A DNA stretch of 64,000 nucleotides from SIG424 sp045546695. GTDB lineage: Bacteria; Bacillota; Clostridia; UBA1212; UBA1255. The position numbers and the translations under genes were made by a program. The stretch is taken from positions 1 through 64,000 of the forward strand of contig JAZQDE010000012.1 of assembly GCA_045546695.1 (NCBI GenBank). Reading direction: 5' to 3'. The notes under the pieces were generated by a model. That model had not been told where the DNA came from, ran no database searches, and saw nothing but the letters and a program-made list of their open reading frames with translations. Below, one piece after another: positions 8,971-16,567 of the stretch (its first letter is position 1; every line of letters begins with the position of its first letter).

Positions 8971-8997
8971 ACTTTTTTACATTGATCGGAGAAAAAA

Positions 8998-9675
8998 ATG
9001 TCAAATTCATTAAAGAACATCACGCTTCCTGTTTATAGCAAGGGAGAAGAGCTTTGCAATACAATATCGCATGCATTTGGTATTATTTTAGGCATTGTCG
9101 TGCTTATTCTGAGCGTGTCGAGCTCAGTCACCCACAAAGATACTCTTACTACCATTTCCTGTATTATATACGGAATTACTATGATTATTCTGTACTCCAT
9201 GTCGACGATTTATCACGGCATGAGCCTGAAACACGAGAGCGCAAAGAAAGTTTTCCGCGTGCTTGACCATTGTACGATTTATCTTCTTATTGCCGGCACT
9301 TACACACCGATTGCGATTGGCGGCATCAGAGAAGAGAGCGTTACGCTGGGTTGGTCCGTCGTCGGAATTCAATGGTTTTTGTGTCTGCTTTGCCTGACAC
9401 TTACTGCCATCGACCTTAAAAAATATAATATTTTTTCGTTGATTTGTTACGTAATAATGGGCTGGCTTCTTGTATTTTTCTGGAATCCGACCGTGCGTGC
9501 GTTTACAAAAGAAGGCTTCGTTTTCTGCCTGTCAGGCGGCATAATGTATACAATCGGCGCGGTGCTGTACGCTATCGGTAAAAAGAAAAAGTACGTACAT
9601 AGTGTTTTTCACCTGTTCGTACTTGCGGGTAGCCTGCTCCAGTTTTTAGGAATTTATTTATATATATTGAAATGA
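8998..9675 (+). CDS. hemolysin III / YqfA-type (PAQR superfamily) membrane protein
   Basis: A 225-aa integral membrane protein with seven hydrophobic segments. It carries the family motifs: STIYHG with a metal-ligand His, VLDHCTIYLLIAGTYTP, and a second His pair in YVHSVFHLF near the C-terminus. Members resemble eukaryotic progestin/adipoQ receptors and bind zinc. Bacterial members are called hemolysin III but mostly affect membrane state rather than lysing cells. GGAGAAAAAA precedes the ATG. It is a single-gene unit with a consensus -35 upstream, convergent with the next gene. Confidence 0.9.
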   Translation: MSNSLKNITLPVYSKGEELCNTISHAFGIILGIVVLILSVSSSVTHKDTLTTISCIIYGITMIILYSMSTIYHGMSLKHESAKKVFRVLDHCTIYLLIAGTYTPIAIGGIREESVTLGWSVVGIQWFLCLLCLTLTAIDLKKYNIFSLICYVIMGWLLVFFWNPTVRAFTKEGFVFCLSGGIMYTIGAVLYAIGKKKKYVHSVFHLFVLAGSLLQFLGIYLYILK

Positions 9676-9685
9676 CGCCGGCGCT

Positions 9686-10567
9686 TTACACGCCTGTGTT
9701 GTCAAAACTTGGTATAAAGCTTTTCACAGATGCCTTCCCCTCCTGGACGAAGGCATTTTCTATGCCAATTTCTTCCGCAAAGTCGACAACGCGGTTGTAT
9801 TCTTTGGTGAAAAGCCGGCGGTTGAGTTCGGGAAATTCGTCGAATTGACGCATGGGCGTGTACTGGCTCATTATGCTTATAAAAATGTCGTCGCCATACG
9901 TGTCGTGAAGATATTTTATAATCTTCATCGAGTCGCGGCTTGAGCCCGGCAGAATCAGATGACGCACTATCATGCCGCGTTTCATCATGCCATCCGTGTC
10001 AAATTCCGGCGTGCCTACCTGTGAAAACATTTCTTCTAAGGCAGCCTTTGCGATGTCAAAGTAGCCGGGTGCTTTTGAATATTTAATGGCAAGAGCATCG
10101 TCGTAATACTTAAAATCAGGCATGTATATGTCGATATAACCTTTGAGAAGTCGAAGCGTATCGACACTCTCATATCCCCCGCAATTGTAAATAATTGGAA
10201 GCTGCAAGCCTGCTTTGCGGCTAAGGTCGAGGCTTTTGCAAATCTGCTCTGCGTAGTGAGTCGGCGTGACGAGATTGATGTTGTGAGCACCTGCCTCCTG
10301 GAGTTCAAGAAAAATCTCACTGAGTCGTTCGATTGATATTTCTTTTCCTGCAAGGCCGCGTGATATTTCTATATTCTGGCAATATACGCACGCGAGGTTG
10401 CAACCAGAAAAAAAGACAGTCCCCGAGCCCTTTTCACCTGATATGCATGGCTCTTCCCACATATGCAAAGCGGCGCGTGAAACTTTAAGGGTATCGCCGG
10501 AGCGGCAATACCCTTGCTTTATACTTCTGTCTGTATTACATTTTCTGGGACATAAATTACAATTCAT
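9686..10567 (-). CDS. radical SAM protein of the PflA-like type
   Basis: A 293-aa radical SAM protein. The N-terminus has an extra metal-binding-like set, CNLCPRKC and GYCR. The radical SAM cluster motif CNLACVYC follows, with cysteines at 56, 60 and 63. This arrangement fits the family annotated as putative pyruvate formate-lyase activating enzyme, but no glycyl radical partner is adjacent and the true substrate is unknown. It is the last gene of a minus-strand operon, 10 bp behind the C_GCAxxG gene. Operon mates are redox or FeS related. Confidence 0.85.
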   Translation of the reverse strand: MNCNLCPRKCNTDRSIKQGYCRSGDTLKVSRAALHMWEEPCISGEKGSGTVFFSGCNLACVYCQNIEISRGLAGKEISIERLSEIFLELQEAGAHNINLVTPTHYAEQICKSLDLSRKAGLQLPIIYNCGGYESVDTLRLLKGYIDIYMPDFKYYDDALAIKYSKAPGYFDIAKAALEEMFSQVGTPEFDTDGMMKRGMIVRHLILPGSSRDSMKIIKYLHDTYGDDIFISIMSQYTPMRQFDEFPELNRRLFTKEYNRVVDFAEEIGIENAFVQEGKASVKSFIPSFDNTGV

Positions 10568-10577
10568 AAATCACATC

Positions 10578-11036
10578 TTATAACGGATTATCACTTATGT
10601 ATTCGTCCATAATGCGGGCAGCACATTCAACCATCTCCGCACATGGGCGTTTTTTATAATACTGCGAAGTCCTTGCCTCGGGCACGGGGCTGACGTTTGT
10701 AGCGTCTTTAAGTCCGAGGAGCTCACGACAAATGATAGAGCCGTTTTCCTCACGGAATCTTCTTGTAAGTTCCTGGATGCGGGCATAGTGGTCAGCTTTT
10801 TCCTGTCTGTCGTCAGGATATGCAGGTCCGTACAGGATACCTGCTACCATGCACATGCCGCTGACAGCGCCGCAAACTTCTCTGAGCCTGCCAAGTCCGC
10901 CACCAAATGACGATGACAATTTAGATGCCGTAGCAAAGTCAAGTCCTGTCAGGTCGTTGAATGCGCAAAACAGAGCCTGCGCGCAGTTGTATCCATCAAG
11001 AAAAAGGTCTTTTGCTTTTTGTGAATGGATACTCAT
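10578..11036 (-). CDS. C_GCAxxG_C_C family redox protein
   Basis: A 152-aa protein with the family signature: NCAQ and FCAF near residues 18-26, then FGGGLGRLREVCGAVSG, and further conserved cysteines toward the C-terminus. The family is thought to bind a metal cluster or undergo disulfide chemistry, but no reaction is established. Its start overlaps the stop of the Mrp ATPase gene by four bases (ATGA), so the two are translationally coupled. This suggests a shared role in FeS or thiol metabolism. Confidence 0.88.
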   Translation of the reverse strand: MSIHSQKAKDLFLDGYNCAQALFCAFNDLTGLDFATASKLSSSFGGGLGRLREVCGAVSGMCMVAGILYGPAYPDDRQEKADHYARIQELTRRFREENGSIICRELLGLKDATNVSPVPEARTSQYYKKRPCAEMVECAARIMDEYISDNPL

Positions 11037-11869
11037 CTGACACCTACTCCCAGTCCTGCCGCAAAACCATCAAACCAGTTGCCATTTATTGACTCTACCT
11101 CACCCTTGTCGCATGCAGAAGCAAGCTCAGGATTTATAGGAAGCTTGGCAATAACAGGAAGCGCGTGTTCTTTTGCTATTTCATCAATATGGCTGTCGCC
11201 GAAAATCTTATAATCTTTGCCATTATCAGGGCATGTAAAGTAAGACATATTTTCAACGAGACCGTAAATCGGAATATTCATGAGTTCGGCCATTTTCACC
11301 GCTTTAGTAACGATCATTGATACGAGCTCCTGTGGTGAAGTAACAACGATAATACCGTCGAGCTCAATTGACTGGAATACTGTAAGCGGCACGTCGCCTG
11401 TTCCCGGAGGCATGTCGATAAACATAAAGTCCACATCGCCCCATACAACGTCTGTCCAGAATTGTTTTACTGTGCCTGCGATGACAGGACCTCTCCATAC
11501 AACAGGGTCTGTGTCGTCTGCAAGGAGCAGGTTTACGGACATAACTTTGATGCCGCCTTTACTCTCAACAGGGAGAATACCGTCGTCGCTGCCCTGAGCC
11601 TTTTCAGTAATACCGAATGCCTTGGGAATTGACGGACCTGTAACGTCTGCGTCGAGAATCGCTGTCTTGTAGCCTTTTTTATTCATAGTAGCTGCCAGAA
11701 GTGACGTAACCATTGATTTACCTACGCCGCCTTTGCCGCTAACGATACCGATAACTTTTTTTACACTGCTTTTGCTGTTAAGGTCTGCTCTGAATTCATT
11801 TTTGTCGCTCTTGCGTGATGAGCAATTTTTTGAGCAGCTTGAACAATCATGTGTGCATCCTTCGCTCAT
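11033..11869 (-). CDS. Mrp/NBP35-type P-loop ATPase (FeS carrier)
   Basis: A 278-aa protein of the Mrp/Nbp35 family, which bind and deliver [4Fe-4S] clusters with ATP. The deviant Walker A GKGGVGKS is at residues 45-52. An N-terminal cysteine cluster (CTHDCSSCSKNC) resembles Nbp35 proteins. DMPPGTGD and the SYFTCPDNGK region, with a cluster-ligand Cys, are typical. It overlaps the upstream GNAT-methyltransferase stop and the downstream C_GCAxxG start. The context supports FeS assembly or transfer, possibly to the radical SAM protein at the end of the operon. Confidence 0.92.
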   Translation of the reverse strand: MSEGCTHDCSSCSKNCSSRKSDKNEFRADLNSKSSVKKVIGIVSGKGGVGKSMVTSLLAATMNKKGYKTAILDADVTGPSIPKAFGITEKAQGSDDGILPVESKGGIKVMSVNLLLADDTDPVVWRGPVIAGTVKQFWTDVVWGDVDFMFIDMPPGTGDVPLTVFQSIELDGIIVVTSPQELVSMIVTKAVKMAELMNIPIYGLVENMSYFTCPDNGKDYKIFGDSHIDEIAKEHALPVIAKLPINPELASACDKGEVESINGNWFDGFAAGLGVGVR

Positions 11870-12926
11870 TTAATCTATCTCCTTTTACTTTTTTCGCCAC
11901 AAATGGCTGTCTTTTTTCTGAAATAAAGACGAAATAATCATCTTTAGTGTATACCATAGCACCACCAAATACAGATGTCAATTTATTCTTGTACCAGTCA
12001 AGGCGCTTTGTTACCATCACCATTTTACCACCGACCGCAAGTCTTTTGAAACCCTCTTCTATAAACTTTTTTGCTACTGAAAAGTCTGTATGGTACGGCG
12101 GGTTTGACAATATCAATGTGTAATCCCTGTCTTCTATCGCCTTAAGTCCGTCTGACTGCAATATCCTGACAGCGCCTACTCTGTTTAATTCAGCATTCGC
12201 TTTTGCCGTTTCTACAGCCAGCGGGTCAATATCGCACATGGTAATATTTTCCGGCTTTGCCTTGAGTGCTGCGAGTATGCCTACCATGCCGTATCCGCAT
12301 CCTAAGTCAAGTATCTTGTCCTCCGTTGAAAAATCTACACACTCCAACATTGCGAGCGTACCTGCATCTATGTTTCTCGGTGAAAAAAGCTCTGCCTTTG
12401 TCTGCAACGTAAGCTGCACATCTTTAATTTTTGCTGTTAATTTATGGAAAGTAAGGCGCATTTTATGCCATACTGCACCGCCATGCTCTGATTCTGATAT
12501 TCCTTCATCTTCAAAGCCAAAACGTGCGTAATAATGCACAAGATGCTCTTTGCACGTCAGCACTACACCTTCTTTTTTTGCTTTATAGCTGTCGTCTATC
12601 ATGCGTCTGAGCATTATAGCGGCAAGGCCTCTTCGTCTGTACTCGGGCAGTACATCCACGCCGAATATCATCTGCCATTTTCCGTCAGCTTTGTGAAAAG
12701 AAGTATCTGCATACATTTCATCTGTAAGCTCATTTTCATCAGTAGCAGGACCATTTACAAAGCCGATTATGGTGCCATTTTTCACCAGCACCCAGAAGCC
12801 TTCCGGGTACGCAGACAGCCTTTGTGTAATCCTTTTTTTGCTTGCTTTTTCTTCCGGCGGGAAACAGATTTCTTCTATTTGCGCCAGCGTGTTTGCGTCT
12901 TCTATTGTACCTTTACGTATAAACAT
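11847..12926 (-). CDS. fusion of GNAT acetyltransferase and RsmC-like methyltransferase
   Basis: A 359-aa two-domain protein. Residues 1-155 form a GNAT domain with the acetyl-CoA loop region VLPEYRRRGLAAIMLRRM. From about 175 a class I SAM-dependent methyltransferase follows, with LDLGCGYGMVG as the SAM site and SNPPYHTD as the catalytic motif, typical of base-amino methyltransferases such as 16S rRNA m2G enzymes. Substrates are not known. There is no frameshift between the halves, so this is a true fusion. GGAAG lies ten bases before the ATG. The putP terminator ends only 15 bp upstream. Confidence 0.85.
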   Translation of the reverse strand: MFIRKGTIEDANTLAQIEEICFPPEEKASKKRITQRLSAYPEGFWVLVKNGTIIGFVNGPATDENELTDEMYADTSFHKADGKWQMIFGVDVLPEYRRRGLAAIMLRRMIDDSYKAKKEGVVLTCKEHLVHYYARFGFEDEGISESEHGGAVWHKMRLTFHKLTAKIKDVQLTLQTKAELFSPRNIDAGTLAMLECVDFSTEDKILDLGCGYGMVGILAALKAKPENITMCDIDPLAVETAKANAELNRVGAVRILQSDGLKAIEDRDYTLILSNPPYHTDFSVAKKFIEEGFKRLAVGGKMVMVTKRLDWYKNKLTSVFGGAMVYTKDDYFVFISEKRQPFVAKKVKGDRLNERRMHT

Positions 12927-12940
12927 GATGTTTCACTTCC

Positions 12941-12979
12941 AAAAAAATCCACCCCGTGAACGTTCTTTTCACAGGGCGG
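12941..12979 (-). terminator. intrinsic terminator after putP
   Basis: On the minus strand CCGCCCTGTGAA and TTCACGGGGTGG pair over 12 positions (two G-U pairs) with a 7-base loop, then A and seven T residues. It lies 18 bases after the putP stop and only 15 bases before the next start codon. Confidence 0.88.
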
Positions 12980-12997
12980 AGTAATATTAATCATTAA

Positions 12998-14545
12998 TCA
13001 GTCATCAATTGCTTTATCAACAGCTTTGTCGTAAATCGCACAAACTTCCTGGGATGGAGCTTTTGTAAGGAGCGTAACTACGACTGCTACGATAGCGCCT
13101 GCAACGAAGCCCGGCAGAATCTCGTATACGCCTGTGTCGAATACAACAGGAGCCATAACAGTATCTGTGAAAAGCACGAGCCATAAAATGTCAACAAGTG
13201 CGCCGCCTACGATACCTGCAACAGCGCCGGGATAGTTGAAACGTTTCCAGAATAAGGAAAGAATAACAACCGGTCCGAATGATGCACCGAAAAGACCCCA
13301 TGCGTTTTCAACCATGCTCATGATGTTGCCTGCCCATTCGTTTTTGCCGCCAAGACCGCTGTATGCGATAACAAAGGCGATAACTGCGATGATAAGTACT
13401 ACAACACGGCCAATCCAGAGTGTCTCTTTGTCTGATGCTTTGTTCTTTCTGATAATCGGCTTGTAAATATCACTTGTGAATGATGATGAAGCAACGAGAA
13501 GCTGTGAGTCAGCTGTACTCATTGATGCTGCAACGATAGCAGCAAGAAGGATACCTGCTATAAATGCCGGGAAGATATCGAGAACAATTTTTATAAATAC
13601 TTTTTGCTGAGCGCCTGCAGGCAGAAGTGTAGCTGCCAGTGACTCGCCGCCTTCGAGCAAATAAGTTCTTCCGAAATATGAGATTAAAATAGCTGCGCCT
13701 AATGTAAGTACAACCCATATAATAGCAACTGTTGATGCTTTTTTGATCATGCTTGACTTTTTGATTGACATGAATCTTACGAGAATGTGAGGCATTCCGA
13801 AGTAGCCAAAGCCCCATGCAAGACCTGATACAATCTCTCTCCAGTCAGCTGTAAATGGGTTTGTATTGAATGCTGTAACGCCATCTGCAAATGCTTCTGT
13901 GTACTGTGGATCAAATGCGCCTGTAGCTTTCATAGCAATCGGTACTGCGAGGAGTGCGCAAAGCATAAGAATGCCCTGAAAGAAGTCTGTCCAGCATACT
14001 GCCTTGTAACCGCCGAGGAATGTGTAAAGAAGAATGATAACAGCGAATATTATCATTGCAAGGCTTTCTTTGCCCTCAAGCTGAGGAAGTACTGCTACGA
14101 ATACTGATGTACCTGCGCTGAAGGCAGATGCTACGTATACTGTGAAGCTTATAAGGAATATAACCGCGCATACAATCTTAAGAACCGGGCTTGATGAAGC
14201 AAAGCGGTTTGTAAGATACTGCGGTAATGTAATAGAGTCGTTTGCTGCGTTTGAAAAACGTCTGAGGCGTCTTGCTACGATTATCCAGTTAAGTGCTGTA
14301 CCAAGTGCCAGACCTACGCCAATCCACATCTGGCCCATACCAAAAGCCAGGATGCTTCCGGGGAATCCCATCAAAAGCCAGCCTGACATGTCAGATGCCT
14401 GGGCGCTCATCGCTGTAACCCATGGTCCCATTGATCGTCCGCCTAAGAAGTATTCTTTTTCTCCGCCTGTTTTGGAACGGAGGAAGAAGACAATACCTAT
14501 AGTCAATACGACTACAAAATATAATACAAAGGCTAATATTTGCAT
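12998..14545 (-). CDS. putP: sodium/proline symporter
   Basis: A 515-aa sodium:solute symporter with about 13 membrane segments. The N-terminal region contains YFLGGRSMGPWVTAMSAQAS, as in PutP, and YTFLGGYKAVCWTDFFQG is the conserved SSS-family signature. It imports proline driven by sodium and may serve nutrition or osmoprotection. GGAGAGATAAAATAAC precedes the ATG. It has its own promoter (14580-14608) and terminator (12941-12979), so it is a single-gene unit. The repeat element at 14637 is inserted directly upstream of this promoter. Confidence 0.93.
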   Translation of the reverse strand: MQILAFVLYFVVVLTIGIVFFLRSKTGGEKEYFLGGRSMGPWVTAMSAQASDMSGWLLMGFPGSILAFGMGQMWIGVGLALGTALNWIIVARRLRRFSNAANDSITLPQYLTNRFASSSPVLKIVCAVIFLISFTVYVASAFSAGTSVFVAVLPQLEGKESLAMIIFAVIILLYTFLGGYKAVCWTDFFQGILMLCALLAVPIAMKATGAFDPQYTEAFADGVTAFNTNPFTADWREIVSGLAWGFGYFGMPHILVRFMSIKKSSMIKKASTVAIIWVVLTLGAAILISYFGRTYLLEGGESLAATLLPAGAQQKVFIKIVLDIFPAFIAGILLAAIVAASMSTADSQLLVASSSFTSDIYKPIIRKNKASDKETLWIGRVVVLIIAVIAFVIAYSGLGGKNEWAGNIMSMVENAWGLFGASFGPVVILSLFWKRFNYPGAVAGIVGGALVDILWLVLFTDTVMAPVVFDTGVYEILPGFVAGAIVAVVVTLLTKAPSQEVCAIYDKAVDKAIDD

Positions 14546-14579
14546 GTTATTTTATCTCTCCAATCACCAAATTTTAAAA

Positions 14580-14608
14580 ATTATATCAAATTTTGTTCGT
14601 AATTGCAA
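14580..14608 (-). promoter_or_regulatory. putP promoter
   Basis: On the minus strand TTGCAA (14603-14608) and TATAAT (14580-14585) are 17 bases apart. The repeat element begins 29 bp further upstream. Confidence 0.7.
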
Positions 14609-14636
14609 TATACTCATTGCGTTTCAGAGCCAACGT

Positions 14637-14996
14637 TGTAAGTCATTTGTGATAATGTCCCACTTGTTGTCGCGCTGGCGTGCTCGTGGTCGTGGGCGTG
14701 CTCGATTTTGTGGGCACGGCGGCGGAATCGTTGACGAGCGGGATATGCGGGCGAGATTTTCTAAAAATCACTCTGGCTATTAGAAAAAAACGGATTTTTA
14801 TGTAATTATCAAGCTGAAAATGAGTTTTTTTCTAATTAAACTGTGCTACATTAGAAAAAACAATGATTTTCACGATTTCCAATGCTATAAACAACGTTTT
14901 TTCTAATATCTCCGCATTAAATTAGAAAAACATCAGCCCTGATTATCAAGAGCTAATGTTTCAACTTTTCCGGGACATTTTCGCTAATGGTTGACA
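14637..14996. mobile_element. 360-bp non-autonomous transposon-like element (copy 2, complete)
   Basis: The ends are imperfect inverted repeats: TGTAAGTCATTTGTGATAAT at 14637 and, on the minus strand from 14996, TGTCAACCATTAGCGAAAAT. Each continues with GTCCC, giving 18 of 25 positions alike. Inside are a GC-rich stretch (14662-14756) and three hairpins about 70 bp apart with TTCTAAT/ATTAGAA arms (14757-14787, 14826-14860, 14898-14930). The right 139 bp recur at 1-139 with one mismatch. No transposase frame is intact, and no clear target duplication is seen. It looks like a MITE or a collapsed insertion sequence. Confidence 0.72.
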
Positions 14997-15412
14997 CACA
15001 AAAATACCAACACCGCCAGCACTGTCGCCGGTCCCAGAGGCATACTTTTTACTCTCTTTTTCACAACAAACAGCCCACCGAAAATAACTAAACCTATTAT
15101 ACAGGCAATTAAAATACACATAAGCGTATCCCTGAAGCCCATAAACATAGAAATAACGGTGAAAAGCTTGATGTCGCCCCCACCCAGGCGTCCTTTTTGC
15201 AAAACGGATACCAGAAGTAAAAAAAGACAAATCAGCACGCTGCCGCCAAGAAACACAAGCCCGGTAAGCAACCCACGCAGATATATTTCAGCCATAATAA
15301 ATACAGACGCCGACACAGCCCCCGAGACAATAAGAGTATCCGGAATAATCCCTTTTTTCAGATCAACAACACCACATATATACACTATTGTAAAAAGCAC
15401 CGCCCTTTTCAC
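14984..15412 (-). CDS. type IV prepilin peptidase (A24, CpaA/TadV-like), tail replaced by repeat element
   Basis: A polytopic A24 aspartyl peptidase that would process prepilin-like leader peptides. Both catalytic motifs are present: VVDLKKGIIPD and GGGDIKL. The open frame reaches 15493 (TTG), but an intrinsic terminator lies at 15435-15463. GTG 15412, giving a VKRAVLFTIVYICGVVD start as in short TadV proteins of about 143 aa, is therefore more likely. The last codons (V-N-H-stop) come from the terminal repeat of the element at 14637-14996, so the native C-terminus has been cut or replaced. No pilin genes are nearby. It may be a decaying gene. Confidence 0.7.
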   Translation of the reverse strand: MKRAVLFTIVYICGVVDLKKGIIPDTLIVSGAVSASVFIMAEIYLRGLLTGLVFLGGSVLICLFLLLVSVLQKGRLGGGDIKLFTVISMFMGFRDTLMCILIACIIGLVIFGGLFVVKKRVKSMPLGPATVLAVLVFLCVNH

Positions 15413-15434
15413 GACGAATACCAAATTCTGGAAA

Positions 15435-15463
15435 CAAAAAACCGGCCCTTCAATATGGCCGGT
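15435..15463 (-). terminator. intrinsic terminator of the LRR-sortase-dnaD-dnaI operon
   Basis: On the minus strand ACCGGCC (15457-15463) and GGCCGGT (15441-15447) form a perfect 7-bp GC-rich stem with a 9-base loop, followed by TTTTTTG. It lies about 70 bases after the dnaI stop and inside the longest possible prepilin peptidase frame, which argues for a later start of that gene. Confidence 0.85.
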
Positions 15464-15531
15464 AATCAGTCTCAATATCAACAAAGCGAACAATATTACG
15501 TAAATAAATATCGCTGCACATAAAAATAAGT

Positions 15532-16566
15532 TTATTTTGTTTTTAATCTTATATCATCTCCTGTAAATCTGTAAATATCATACGTGCCCAAGAGTCGTGA
15601 AGATATACGTTCATCGTAAGTATCTCGTATGTTTTTGGGTGTCAGATTCGTTGTTATAATATTCTTGCGGCCTGCCTGCGCGCGCGTATTCAATATATCT
15701 ATGAACTCAGAATATCTGGCACTTGTCATTTTTTCACTGCCAAGATCGTCGATAATCAGCAAATCACAGCCGTATATCATATCCTTAAGATCGTGCATGT
15801 CTTCTTTTTCATCATTATCATATACTGCAAACGGCTTGAAAAGGCTACCGGCGGGCATAAATAACACCTCTTTGCCGCTGTCAAGCAAGCTCGCCATAAC
15901 ACAATTTGCCATAAACGTCTTGCCTGTTCCCGTGCGGCCGGAGAAGATCATATTGTCAGTATCGGGATTGTCAAAATTTTCCACAAAAGACTTAACCTTG
16001 CCCAGAACTTTTTCCATATGAGCCCTCGGCGACACGCTTATGCCAAAGCGCGCCTCGTCAACCTCCTGCGAATAATAATCGCTACGGAAAGTCTCAAACG
16101 TGTGATTCTCATTGAACATAACCGACTGTTTTTTGAGCATCGAAACAACCAGCTTGCGGTGACACGGACATCTTTTCTGAATAACGTCTTCCTTTATATA
16201 TCCCGTGTCTTTGCAGAGATTACACTCATAAACATCCTCAAGATATTTTTCATCAAAACCCGCCTCCTGCAACAAAGATGCGCGTTTTTGCTTGAGTTTT
16301 TCTGTTTCTGCCGTCAGAGCCTGCAAAGTCATTGAAAAGTATTCTCTGCCTGCGGGTGAAAAAGTAGCCAGAAGCTTTTCACCGGCGCGAAGGCCTGAAT
16401 GATTGTACGACAATGCAATGTACGCAGCCTTAATAAGCAAATCAACATCCCGGAGCGAAGGACAAGCCTCGTACACTTCATTGACGCGGCTTTCTTTTCT
16501 GCGCAAGGCTGATTTTTGTTTGTTACTATATATAATATCTATTTCTTTCCTTATACTACTATTCAT
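15532..16566 (-). CDS. dnaI: DnaI/DnaC-type helicase loader ATPase
   Basis: An AAA+ ATPase of about 344 residues that loads the replicative helicase DnaB during initiation or restart. The N-terminal part holds the zinc-binding pattern CNLCKDTGYI...CPCHRK seen in DnaI/DnaC. Walker A is GRTGTGKT, and Walker B is LLIIDDLGSE. The frame is open to 16602, but ATG 16566 follows the dnaD stop by one base with AAGGA at proper spacing. ATG 16575 is a second option. It is coupled to dnaD, the usual functional partner. Confidence 0.9.
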   Translation of the reverse strand: MNSSIRKEIDIIYSNKQKSALRRKESRVNEVYEACPSLRDVDLLIKAAYIALSYNHSGLRAGEKLLATFSPAGREYFSMTLQALTAETEKLKQKRASLLQEAGFDEKYLEDVYECNLCKDTGYIKEDVIQKRCPCHRKLVVSMLKKQSVMFNENHTFETFRSDYYSQEVDEARFGISVSPRAHMEKVLGKVKSFVENFDNPDTDNMIFSGRTGTGKTFMANCVMASLLDSGKEVLFMPAGSLFKPFAVYDNDEKEDMHDLKDMIYGCDLLIIDDLGSEKMTSARYSEFIDILNTRAQAGRKNIITTNLTPKNIRDTYDERISSRLLGTYDIYRFTGDDIRLKTK

Positions 16567-16567
16567 A

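Noticed and set aside
9686..10567. Naming this radical SAM gene pflA or pflX
   Set aside because: It has the radical SAM motif but an extra N-terminal Cys set and no glycyl radical partner nearby. The real activase lies beside pflB at 1864-2589.
14142..14783. 213-codon plus-strand frame opposite putP that runs into the repeat element
   Set aside because: Most of it is antisense to putP. Only the Arg/Gly-rich last 43 codons lie in the element, and they match no family I know. Kept as an internal remnant of the element, not a gene.
14984..15493. Taking the longest prepilin peptidase frame from TTG 15493
   Set aside because: A strong intrinsic terminator at 15435-15463 lies inside it and the extra N-terminus has no family match, so a later start was chosen.
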